DNA of 14,683 bases from the NCBI GenBank assembly GCA_044234005.1, contig JBIIJE010000062.1:1-14683 (forward strand), in the 5' to 3' direction. Position 1 is the stretch's first letter. Every line of letters starts with the position of its first letter. Positions 1-7,385 of the stretch are shown here, piece after piece. This stretch comes from OLB11 sp044234005. Its GTDB lineage: Bacteria; Bacteroidota; Bacteroidia; Chitinophagales; Chitinophagaceae. The translations under genes and the position numbers were made by a program. Below the pieces are notes generated by a model that did not search any database, was not told where the DNA came from, and was given only the letters and a program-made list of their open reading frames with translations.

Positions 1-710
1 ATGCAGAAATAGGCGGGTGTGAGCATACCAGATGAATTCGTATCGGTCGATTCTAGCGTATAGGTCAAACTATCGCACTGCCCTAAGATACTCAAGTCGA
101 ACTTACGCCAAGCCGTAACAATATAATCGTTTGCATTATTGTTGTCTCGATAATCTGCTAAATAAAACATGGCAGTATCTTGCTTAGGTATTCCATTCAA
201 CCAACCTATCATTTTTAAACGAAAGTAATCTGGATCATTACCAGTGGTTCCACCAAACTTTTTAGCGACACCATCACCATTTTGCATGCTGCGATAAGCA
301 ATGGTGGTATTGGTTACATACATCGAAACTAACTTTCTATTATTCGGTATTTTAATGTGATTAAATTGCGGAGAAAAGCTTTGATATGCGACTGCATACT
401 GACTCGAATTATATCCACCAGCGGCCGCACTTGCGATTTCATTCGCAGCGTATGACGTACTTGTTGAATCCTGCTTGTTAGAATAAGCCCAACCACTCCA
501 ATAGCTGTAACTTCCTGCTGAATCCCAAGAGTAAGAATTAGGAAAAGTACAACCACCAGAAGTAAAAAAGGAATCTTTTGATACCATGCCACCTACCCCA
601 TTCCACCAGTTTTGGGGTGGCATAAGAGGTAGATCCTCGAAAGTAACAGTTTGAGATTGCGCTGCTAAGGAAGCTGCGAAAATTAAAAAATTTGTAAAAA
701 TTTTTCTCAT
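1..710 (-). CDS. Secreted DUF4465-family protein, candidate cobalamin-binding protein (3' end cut by window)
   Basis: The frame is open from an ATG at 710 to the left edge, giving 236 complete codons. Residues 1-20 form a signal peptide (MRKIFTNFLIFAASLAAQSQ) with no lipobox cysteine, so it is exported but not an obvious lipoprotein. The rest matches the DUF4465 pattern in order: TFEDLPL near 22, a W/G/S/Y-rich stretch with FTSGGCTFPNSYSWDS and YWSGWAYSN, then QYAVAY, LVSMYVTNTT, KKFGGTTGNDPDYFRLKM, FYLADYR and a final TPAYF. DUF4465 proteins are beta-sandwich secreted proteins often found in B12-uptake loci; from memory, the surface B12-binder BtuH of gut Bacteroides is of this type. The cobalamin riboswitch directly upstream supports that role. 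A T9SS sorting domain or other anchor could lie beyond the edge. Family confident; cobalamin binding inferred. Confidence 0.88.
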   Translation of the reverse strand, partial: MRKIFTNFLIFAASLAAQSQTVTFEDLPLMPPQNWWNGVGGMVSKDSFFTSGGCTFPNSYSWDSAGSYSYWSGWAYSNKQDSTSTSYAANEIASAAAGGYNSSQYAVAYQSFSPQFNHIKIPNNRKLVSMYVTNTTIAYRSMQNGDGVAKKFGGTTGNDPDYFRLKMIGWLNGIPKQDTAMFYLADYRDNNNANDYIVTAWRKFDLSILGQCDSLTYTLESTDTNSSGMLTPAYFC

Positions 711-732
711 AAAAAATAAAAAATTCATTTAT

Positions 733-791
733 GGGAATAGAAAATAATAAATACGAAAAGTGTATTCGTACATACCGCAAGCTTTATTCCC
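733..791 (-). promoter_or_regulatory. Putative riboswitch expression platform
   Basis: Between the aptamer and the start codon at 710 the minus strand can form a nested structure. GGGAATA at 791-785 pairs with TATTCCC at 739-733 over 7 bases. Inside it lies a 6-bp hairpin, TACGAA/TTCGTA, at 770-752, followed by the U-rich tract TTTATTATTTT. The hairpin plus U-tract could act as a weak terminator, while the outer pairing lies just ahead of the start and could occlude translation initiation. GGGAATA also occurs in the aptamer core (938-932), so TATTCCC has two possible partners. The pairings are seen; the switching mechanism is inferred. Confidence 0.45.
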
Positions 792-814
792 GAAGCATGC
801 TATAAATCGAGCTA

Positions 815-975
815 GGCAGGTCTTCTGACTTGTTCTAGTTTACTTCGCCTTCCCGAAAATTAATTCAGTGGTCATATTGAAGCAAACGAATAAGAACTTA
901 CAGCACCGGGTAGTGTCACTGATTTTCACAGTATTCCCTTTTCATTGAATGCAACAGAGGCATTCAAAACCTAAT
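815..975 (-). ncRNA. Cobalamin (B12) riboswitch aptamer
   Basis: Read on the minus strand, the conserved parts of the cobalamin aptamer appear in order. A hairpin with an 8-bp stem TTGAATGC/GCATTCAA spans 967-945. Then come AAGGGAATACTGTGAAAATC (940-921), CCCGGTGCTGTAAG (910-897), CCACTG (871-866), GGGAAGGCG (854-846) and the B12 box AGTCAGAAGACCTGCC (830-815). It sits between a TAnnTTTG promoter and the DUF4465 start codon on the same strand. Riboswitches of this class switch the downstream gene off when adenosylcobalamin or a related cobamide is abundant. The aptamer ends are approximate; its identity is secure from the conserved core. Confidence 0.95.
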
Positions 976-982
976 TCAGGTA

Positions 983-1009
983 CAAATGTAATATATTTTA
1001 TTTCACAAA
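983..1009 (-). promoter_or_regulatory. Promoter of the riboswitch-DUF4465 transcript
   Basis: On the minus strand TACATTTG (990-983) is an exact match to the Bacteroidota -7 element TAnnTTTG. A TTTG at 1009-1006 lies 15 bases upstream, somewhat short for the -33 box. Transcription would start near 978, just before the aptamer. Confidence 0.6.
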
Positions 1010-1062
1010 AAGAAAGAGAAAGACTCGGGTATCTGTTTTCAGAATGAGGCAATGAGAACTGT

Positions 1063-1096
1063 CAAAAATGGCATTTGCTAATTTGTTAATCGGCAA
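1063..1096 (-). terminator. Weak candidate terminator after ffh
   Basis: Just past the ffh stop, the minus strand reads TTGC and TAA, which can pair with TTAGCAA around a short loop (1096-1075), with a four-base bulge. A short ATTTTT run follows near 1068-1063. The hairpin is imperfect and the T-run short, so this is tentative. No better terminator is seen before the riboswitch promoter. Confidence 0.25.
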
Positions 1097-1106
1097 CTCT
1101 TTACAC

Positions 1107-2432
1107 TTATCGCATTCCCGGTATTTTCATATTATTCATACCTCCCATTTTATTCATCATTTTCATCATGTCTTTCATTTGATCAAATTGTTTCATGAAA
1201 GCATTTACTTCCGAGAGTTCTTTACCACTGCCTTTGGCGATGCGTGTTCTTCGACGTTGGTCGATAATATCTGGATCTTTGCGTTCATGTGGCGTCATCG
1301 AACCTATCATGGCTTCTATTCCCTTAAAAGCATCATCGCTGATATCAATATCTTTTACCGCCTTTCCGATACCAGGTATCATACCTAACAAATCTTTCAA
1401 ATTACCCATTCGCTTGATTTGTTCTAACTGGTTTTTAAAATCATCAAAATCAAACTTGTTAGCACGAATTTTCTTTTCAAGTTTCTTGTTTTGTTCCTCA
1501 TCAAAATTGGCTTGAGCACGCTCTACAAGGGTTGTGATATCACCCATGCCTAAAATACGTTGAGCCATACGCTCAGGGTAAAAAACATCTAGCGTTTCAA
1601 GCTTCTCACCCATACTCACAAACTTAATGGGTTTCTTAACCGTGTATTTAATCGTAAGCGCTGCACCACCACGTGTGTCGCCATCTAATTTGGTTAGTAC
1701 TACACCTGTAAAGTTCAATCTTTCATTAAATGCTTTGGCTGTGTTTACCGCATCCTGACCAGTCATAGCATCTACCACAAACAAAATTTCAGTCGGATTC
1801 AGGGCTTGTTTGATGTTACTTACCTCTTGCATCATTTCCTCATCAATAGCTAAACGACCTGCTGTATCAATAATAACTATATTATGACCGTTCTCTTTCG
1901 CAAAAGCAACGGCATTTTGTGCTATTTCTACCGCATTCTTATTTTCTAATTCTAAATGAATAGGCACTTTTATTTGTTCAGACAATACGCGCAATTGCTC
2001 CATCGCTGCCGGACGATAAACATCAGCTCCAACCAACAAAGGTTTTTTCTTCTTCGTATTTTTCAAATAATTTGCAAGCTTACCTGAAAAGGTCGTTTTA
2101 CCTGAACCTTGTAAACCAGCGATCAATATGATGGTAGGATTATCATCAATTTTTAGTTCTTCTTCTACTCCGCCCATCAATTCAACTAACTCATCTTTGA
2201 CAATTTTAATCATCAATTGCCCAGGCGTGATGGACGTTAGTACGTTTTCACCGATGGCTTTAACTTTCACCTTATCGGTAAATTCCTTTGCAATAGCAAA
2301 GTTCACATCAGCATCAACTAGAGCTCGTCTAATCTCCTTAACAGTTGTGGCAACATTAATTTCAGAAATTTTCCCTTCGCCTTTAAGCATTTTAAAGGCT
2401 CCTTCTAGCCGATCTGACAAACTATTAAACAT
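1107..2432 (-). CDS. ffh: Signal recognition particle protein Ffh (SRP54 GTPase)
   Basis: A complete 441-residue Ffh. It binds 4.5S SRP RNA, recognises signal sequences of nascent membrane proteins and docks with FtsY at the inner membrane in a GTP-controlled cycle. An N-domain helical bundle fills about residues 1-95. The NG GTPase follows, with P-loop GLQGSGKTT (106-114), DTAGR (189-193) and TKLDGD (247-252). The M domain from about 300 contains the RNA-binding RRTRIAKGSG (394-403) and a methionine-rich tail (412-440) that lines the signal-peptide groove. Length and motif order are normal. The start MFNSLSDRLE is canonical and lies about 18 bases below a predicted transcription start. It is divergent from the gene at 2646 and looks monocistronic. 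Confidence 0.97.
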   Translation of the reverse strand: MFNSLSDRLEGAFKMLKGEGKISEINVATTVKEIRRALVDADVNFAIAKEFTDKVKVKAIGENVLTSITPGQLMIKIVKDELVELMGGVEEELKIDDNPTIILIAGLQGSGKTTFSGKLANYLKNTKKKKPLLVGADVYRPAAMEQLRVLSEQIKVPIHLELENKNAVEIAQNAVAFAKENGHNIVIIDTAGRLAIDEEMMQEVSNIKQALNPTEILFVVDAMTGQDAVNTAKAFNERLNFTGVVLTKLDGDTRGGAALTIKYTVKKPIKFVSMGEKLETLDVFYPERMAQRILGMGDITTLVERAQANFDEEQNKKLEKKIRANKFDFDDFKNQLEQIKRMGNLKDLLGMIPGIGKAVKDIDISDDAFKGIEAMIGSMTPHERKDPDIIDQRRRTRIAKGSGKELSEVNAFMKQFDQMKDMMKMMNKMGGMNNMKIPGMR

Positions 2433-2456
2433 AATACGGTATTATTTTTTGGATTG

Positions 2457-2489
2457 CAAAAGTAATATCAATTGTACATTTAAAACAAA
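2457..2489 (-). promoter_or_regulatory. ffh promoter
   Basis: On the minus strand TTTG (2489-2486) and TACTTTTG (2464-2457) are separated by 21 bases. They match the Bacteroidota -33 TTTG and -7 TAnnTTTG elements. Predicted start of transcription is near 2451, leaving a leader of about 18 bases. Confidence 0.65.
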
Positions 2490-2616
2490 TCAACTCATGT
2501 TTAAGTATAATTTTAGCTTTCCAATCTAAATATCAAGCCAGACTCACCGATTTCGAATCAAATAAGTTAAATCAAGACTAAGCGCTAAACTTGCCGAAAT
2601 ATTGCACAAGTTTCGA

Positions 2617-2624
2617 TAATATTG
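2617..2624 (+). promoter_or_regulatory. Weak candidate -7 element for the gene at 2646
   Basis: TAATATTG differs from TAnnTTTG at one position. A TTG at 2591-2593 lies 23 bases upstream. It would start transcription about 15 bases before the ATG. The mismatch makes this tentative. Confidence 0.3.
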
Positions 2625-2645
2625 TAGAAATTAAATATCATAAAC

Positions 2646-3917
2646 ATGCGTTATTGGAGTTTAGTTATCGGTATTGTGATGCTTACAAATAATCTGTTTG
2701 GCCAAAGTAATTTGAAGCAAAATACTATCATTATGAACAAATTATTAGGAGATTTTACACCCAGTCAAGTTGCAAATATCAATCTTATAGAATCTTCGGG
2801 TTTGGTAACCCAAGTTTCAAGCACACTGGAACAAAGATATAATTTGAATGAAATGAGTCAGATAGATGTCATTTCAAAGGACAAAGGCTTTTTGGTGAAT
2901 TTGCTTTGCTCAGATTCAGGTAAATGCGTAAGCTTAGTTAGAGATAACGGGAAAACTGTCAACTTAACAACTAGCAGTTATTATTTCACCTTAGATGCAG
3001 CTGCTAATACTTTTGCCGAAAGTGCCTTGCAATTAATACAACATTATCGAGGAGAAAATAATTGCCAACTCAATTTGTTTACGAATGCTGCAGGTAAAAC
3101 GAATCGTTTAAAAATTGATCCAAAGAAAATTGCAGAAAATAAAAAGACAAATAACGAAGACAAGCAAGATGGAGATGATGCTGTTGATTTGACGAAACAA
3201 AAACATTTAGCAATAGACGCAGACGAAGGTTCAAATGAACAAGAACACGAAGCGCGTGATATGAGCACCTCCCGATTTGATGAAGAAATAGAAAAAGTAA
3301 AACAAGAAAGAAAAGCAAAAATGCCAGCCAAAGAAAAAGAAGAACCTAGCGATAGTGATGATGAAGAAGATAAAAAAGTAAGTAAGCGAAAAAATAAAGG
3401 TGACGAAGCTTCAGATATACCGAAACCAGCCAGCAAAAGGAAAGAAAAAGAGGAGGAACCCATTGCAGAAGGAGATGAGGGTGAAAGCAATAACAAGGTT
3501 TTTTGCAATCAAATTCTCAAGATAATTGAAGCACAAAATACACAATTCAAAACCATTGAAGGGAAAGTAACAAATACAGAAAAAAAAATCAATGAAAGCA
3601 CTTTAAAATTAAAAGGAGCAAAACGAAACTATTTAAGCTTTGCTAAAAACAAAAGAACTTTTATTGCTGAATATCGAGTTTCAAGCGAATTAGATCTTAT
3701 GAATATTGAATATGATAAATTGCAAACACAACTTGAAAACTGCCTCCCCGGTAATTGGGACGACATAGATCATGCCGAAGATGATGAATACGCAAATATT
3801 CAAGAACAAGTAAGAGACTTTGAATATAAAAGTCAGAATCCAAACATAGCAGTTAGCTTTCGAATTATTATGTTTTTCGACGGCAAAAAATATATTCTCT
3901 TTATGAGAGCTGAGTAA
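2646..3917 (+). CDS. Exported protein of unknown function with a highly charged central region
   Basis: I do not recognise this 423-residue protein. Residues 1-20 are a signal peptide ending NNLFGQ, so it should reach the periplasm or beyond. Residues 25-150 look folded, with mixed hydrophobic strands and helices and cysteines at 88, 94 and 140. Residues 155-285 are dominated by K, E and D and probably disordered, with a loosely repeated motif: PAKEKEEPSDSDDEE near 227-241 and PASKRKEKEEEP near 261-272. Residues 286-365 are helical and probably coiled coil (KTIEGKVTNTEKKINESTLKL). The tail has cysteine 366 and ends in a strand-rich segment, FRIIMFFDGKKYILF. There is no lipobox, sorting domain or catalytic motif I can name. 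It lies 55 bases upstream of the prolyl oligopeptidase on the same strand and could be cotranscribed. Confidence 0.8.
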   Translation: MRYWSLVIGIVMLTNNLFGQSNLKQNTIIMNKLLGDFTPSQVANINLIESSGLVTQVSSTLEQRYNLNEMSQIDVISKDKGFLVNLLCSDSGKCVSLVRDNGKTVNLTTSSYYFTLDAAANTFAESALQLIQHYRGENNCQLNLFTNAAGKTNRLKIDPKKIAENKKTNNEDKQDGDDAVDLTKQKHLAIDADEGSNEQEHEARDMSTSRFDEEIEKVKQERKAKMPAKEKEEPSDSDDEEDKKVSKRKNKGDEASDIPKPASKRKEKEEEPIAEGDEGESNNKVFCNQILKIIEAQNTQFKTIEGKVTNTEKKINESTLKLKGAKRNYLSFAKNKRTFIAEYRVSSELDLMNIEYDKLQTQLENCLPGNWDDIDHAEDDEYANIQEQVRDFEYKSQNPNIAVSFRIIMFFDGKKYILFMRAE

Positions 3918-3972
3918 ATAAAAATTATTACACATTTTCAAACACACGACCCTTAAATAAACTTTTCATTTC

Positions 3973-6123
3973 ATGAATTTTAAAAAAACTTTCGCTTTAG
4001 CCTCCTTCATTTTAGTAAGCTATGCCCCAATTTTACAAGCTCAAATAATAATGCCACCAGCAATTTCAACAAAAAAAGACAATACGAAAGATTCTTATTT
4101 TGGTAAAGAAATTTTAGACCCGTATCGCTGGCTCGAGGATGACAACTCCAATGAAACAAAAGAATGGGTTGCCTTACAAAATCAAAACACAGAAGCTTAC
4201 TTAAAACAAATTCCACTTCGAGACCATGTGTCAAAACAATTGACAAGGTTATGGAACTATGAAAAAATTGGACTTCCTACCAAAGAAGGCGAATACTATT
4301 CATTTTATAAAAATGATGGTTTGCAAAATCAAAGTGTACTCTATATCCAGAAAGGATTGGAAGGTGAAGCCAAAGAATTTCTGAATCCGAATACAATGAA
4401 TAAAGAAGGAACAACATCTCTAAATAGTGTCTCCTTTTCAAAGAAACAAAAATATTGCGCATATTCAATCAGTAAAGCTGGCAGCGATTGGCAAGATATT
4501 TATGTAATGGATGTAGCAACGCAAAAGCAATTAGATGACGAAATCAACTTTTCAAAATTTTCAGGTATATCGTGGCGCGGCGATGAAGGATTTTATTACA
4601 GCGGATATGACAAGCCCAATGAAGCTAATAAATTTTCGGAAGCGACAGAATTTCAGAAAATATTTTTTCATAAGATAGGCACACCTCAAAGCAATGACGA
4701 ATTAATTTATGAAGATGAAAAACACCCTCAGCGATACAAAAGTGCTTACTTAACTGAAGACGAGCGATTCCTTATTTTGTCTTTATCGGAAGGCACTGAT
4801 GGTAGCGAAATACACTATTGGGATATGAAAGATAAATACCAAACTTCCTTTCAGCTGCTCTGTGAAGGTTTTAAGTACAATTATGAAGTAGTCGATAATA
4901 TTGGCGATAAGTTAATCGTAAATACAAATTATAATGCCCCAAATTACAAACTTGTATTAATCGATACAAAGAATAATGGAACCAATAATTGGAAAAATTT
5001 TGTTGCCGAAAAAGATATAAAGCTGGATGGTGTTACACATGTTGGAAAGCGATTTTTTTGTAGTTATTTGATGAATGCTACTTCTCGAATTGATATGTAT
5101 TCATTAGAAGGGAAATTTATTTCTACTATCAAACTACCAGGCTTAGGCACAGCAAGCGGATTTGATGGAGGCGCTACTGATGATCACACTTTCTTTAGTT
5201 ATACATCATTTAACCAACCAAGTAGTGTTTATAAATTTGATTTAAAAACAAATACATCTAAATTGTACAAGCAACCAAAATTATCGATTCCGCTCGCAGA
5301 AACAGTTGTAGAACAAATTTGGTTTACAAGCAAAGATGGTACCCAGGTGCCCATGTTTGCGTATCATAGAAAAGATATAAATTTAAACGAAGGAAATCTA
5401 CCTGTGTTTCTCTACGGTTATGGCGGATTTAATATTTCACTTACTCCAAGCTTTAGTGTACCGCTTACCTATTTTGTACAACAAGGTGGTGTATATGTAA
5501 TGGTTAATTTGCGAGGTGGAAGTGAATTTGGAGAAAAATGGCATGAAGCAGGCATGTTAGGCAAGAAGCAAAACGTATTTGATGATTTCATCGGTGCGGC
5601 TGAATATTTAATCCGACAAAAAATTACAAATAGAGATAAAATCGCCATTCACGGAAGAAGTAATGGCGGTTTATTGGTTGGTGCATGCATGACGCAACGT
5701 CCCGACTTGTATAAGGTTGCATTACCAGGTGTTGGCGTTTTAGACATGTTGCGCTATCATAAATTTACTGTTGGTTGGGGATGGGCTGTTGAGTACGGAA
5801 GTGCTGAGAAGGAGGAGGATTTTAATTATTTAATTAAATACTCGCCATTGCATAATGTAAAAGAAAGCCTAAGTTACCCAGCTACAATGATCACAACAGC
5901 GGATCATGACGACAGAGTTGTACCTGCGCATTCTTTTAAATTTGCAGCTACCTTACAAGAAAAAAATAAGTTTAATGGTAATAATCCCATGTTGATTCGA
6001 ATCGATACACAAGCTGGACATGGGGCAGGTAAATCAACAACAAAACAAATTGACGAATGGACTGATGTTTTATCATTTGTGATGCACCATTTACAAATGA
6101 CTCATAATCAAGTTCAGAAATAA
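3973..6123 (+). CDS. Prolyl oligopeptidase (serine peptidase family S9A), exported
   Basis: A complete 716-residue S9A peptidase, which cleaves short peptides after proline. A signal peptide covers about residues 1-23 (ending ILQAQ), so the enzyme should be periplasmic. PYRWLED (50-56) is the typical N-terminal signature. A seven-bladed beta-propeller follows to about 440 and gates access. The alpha/beta-hydrolase domain then carries the triad: Ser563 in GRSNGG (561-566), Asp646 in TADHDDRVVP (642-651) and His683 in AGHGAGK (681-687). YGYGGF (481-486) and NLRGGSEFG (512-520) are also typical. Length fits the roughly 710-residue family plus a leader. The M28 peptidase starts 6 bases after the stop, so the two are almost certainly cotranscribed. 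Family and catalytic competence are clear; the natural substrate is not. Confidence 0.96.
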   Translation: MNFKKTFALASFILVSYAPILQAQIIMPPAISTKKDNTKDSYFGKEILDPYRWLEDDNSNETKEWVALQNQNTEAYLKQIPLRDHVSKQLTRLWNYEKIGLPTKEGEYYSFYKNDGLQNQSVLYIQKGLEGEAKEFLNPNTMNKEGTTSLNSVSFSKKQKYCAYSISKAGSDWQDIYVMDVATQKQLDDEINFSKFSGISWRGDEGFYYSGYDKPNEANKFSEATEFQKIFFHKIGTPQSNDELIYEDEKHPQRYKSAYLTEDERFLILSLSEGTDGSEIHYWDMKDKYQTSFQLLCEGFKYNYEVVDNIGDKLIVNTNYNAPNYKLVLIDTKNNGTNNWKNFVAEKDIKLDGVTHVGKRFFCSYLMNATSRIDMYSLEGKFISTIKLPGLGTASGFDGGATDDHTFFSYTSFNQPSSVYKFDLKTNTSKLYKQPKLSIPLAETVVEQIWFTSKDGTQVPMFAYHRKDINLNEGNLPVFLYGYGGFNISLTPSFSVPLTYFVQQGGVYVMVNLRGGSEFGEKWHEAGMLGKKQNVFDDFIGAAEYLIRQKITNRDKIAIHGRSNGGLLVGACMTQRPDLYKVALPGVGVLDMLRYHKFTVGWGWAVEYGSAEKEEDFNYLIKYSPLHNVKESLSYPATMITTADHDDRVVPAHSFKFAATLQEKNKFNGNNPMLIRIDTQAGHGAGKSTTKQIDEWTDVLSFVMHHLQMTHNQVQK

Positions 6124-6129
6124 AATCAT

Positions 6130-7374
6130 ATGAAAAAAATAATTCTAATACTTGGCATTCTTGCAGCCAATTGCTTGTATGCGCAAGATATAGAATATGC
6201 CAAAAGCATGGTTGATAAATTGTGTTCGAATGAAATGCAAGGCAGGGGTTATGTAAATAATGGAGTAAACAAAGCTGCTATTTTTTTAGAACAAGAGTTT
6301 AAAAATTTAAAATTAAAACCAATCAATAAGTCGTTCACACAGATTTATGGCTTTGACGTAAATACGCATCCAACATTGATAAAATGTCAAATAGATGAAA
6401 AAGCTTATCGAGTAGGTTACGAATTTATTGTGAATGCAGCTTGCCCGAGTATTACCGGTAAGTTCAATCTCATCCATTTCAATTGGAAAGACAGTGCGGA
6501 TAAGTTGTTGCTCATGAATAAAATACAAAAAGGTTTCAAAGCCAACGAAGCCTTGGTTTTAAGATACGGCAATGAGCGTTCGACACATATTTTAGACAGT
6601 TTTGAAAAGTATCAGACCCAACCAGGTTTCGTTGTATTTACCGAAGAAAAAAAAATAACACATACCATAGCTCGTGAAGTAAATAAAATAGCTTCGATTA
6701 CGATATTCGATAGTTTAATTCAAAATAAGGAAAGTCTGCTCATCGAGTTAAAAAATGAATTTGTGGATGTGTTCAAATGCAAAAATATAATGGGTATGGT
6801 CAAGGGCAAAAGCAAAGATTCTTTTATTGTATATACCGCCCATTACGACCACTTAGGCATGCAAGCAGAAGCCATGTTTCCTGGCGCAAGCGATAATGCA
6901 AGCGGTGTTTCGATGATATTATCATTAGCGAAATATTATGCAAAAAACAAACCAAATTATGACACCTACTTTTTATTATTTAGTGGTGAAGAAGCGGGTT
7001 TACTAGGCTCGCATTACTTTGTAGATTACCCAACCTTCAGTTTATCAAGAATTAAATTTCTTATGAATATCGACATTATGGGGAATGCTGAAAATGGAAT
7101 CATGATAGTAAATGGAGAAGCGAACAAACAGAAGTATGACTTGATGAGCAGTATAAATAATCAAAAGAAATATGTCCCCGAAGTAAAAATAAGAGGCAAG
7201 GCAGCTAATAGCGATCATTACTTTTTTTCCGAAAAAGGCGTGCCTGCTATTTTCATCTACTCCCTGGGTGGGCAGGGTTATTACCATGATGTGCAAGACC
7301 GAGCTGAAAATTTGCTTTATACAAATTATGAAAATGTATTTAGGTTGATTCGTGATTTTACAGATCAGCTTTAA
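6130..7374 (+). CDS. M28-family zinc aminopeptidase, exported
   Basis: A complete 414-residue peptidase with a signal peptide at about 1-19 (ending CLYAQ). All dinuclear-zinc ligands of family M28 are present: His238 and Asp240 in AHYDHLG, the bridging Asp255 in GASDNASG, Glu288 in SGEEAG with Glu287 as general base, Asp315 in NIDIMGN, and His386 in YYHDVQD. M28 enzymes typically remove N-terminal residues from peptides. The region 60-210 before the catalytic core may hold an inserted PA-like domain, which I cannot assign firmly. It starts 6 bases after the prolyl oligopeptidase stop and ends 11 bases before the MFS gene. Together the two peptidases suggest stepwise periplasmic peptide breakdown. 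Exact specificity (for example glutaminyl cyclase-like versus aminopeptidase) is not settled by sequence. Confidence 0.93.
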   Translation: MKKIILILGILAANCLYAQDIEYAKSMVDKLCSNEMQGRGYVNNGVNKAAIFLEQEFKNLKLKPINKSFTQIYGFDVNTHPTLIKCQIDEKAYRVGYEFIVNAACPSITGKFNLIHFNWKDSADKLLLMNKIQKGFKANEALVLRYGNERSTHILDSFEKYQTQPGFVVFTEEKKITHTIAREVNKIASITIFDSLIQNKESLLIELKNEFVDVFKCKNIMGMVKGKSKDSFIVYTAHYDHLGMQAEAMFPGASDNASGVSMILSLAKYYAKNKPNYDTYFLLFSGEEAGLLGSHYFVDYPTFSLSRIKFLMNIDIMGNAENGIMIVNGEANKQKYDLMSSINNQKKYVPEVKIRGKAANSDHYFFSEKGVPAIFIYSLGGQGYYHDVQDRAENLLYTNYENVFRLIRDFTDQL

Positions 7375-7385
7375 TAGGTAAATGT

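Noticed and set aside
329..780. Two minus-strand open frames (329-592, 538-780) with hydrophobic, membrane-like stretches
   Set aside because: They overlap the DUF4465 gene on the same strand in other frames; the DUF4465 frame runs unbroken from 710 to the edge, with a signal peptide and family motifs.
1068..2529. Plus-strand open frames opposite ffh (1068-1388, 1195-1515, 2128-2529)
   Set aside because: They are antisense to conserved Ffh domains, have no promoter, and their composition mirrors the ffh codons.
3044..3508. Minus-strand 154-residue frame that begins like a signal peptide and is rich in serine and leucine
   Set aside because: It is the mirror of the K/E/D-rich codons of the charged protein on the plus strand; TTC/TTT/TCT codons produce the apparent hydrophobic start.
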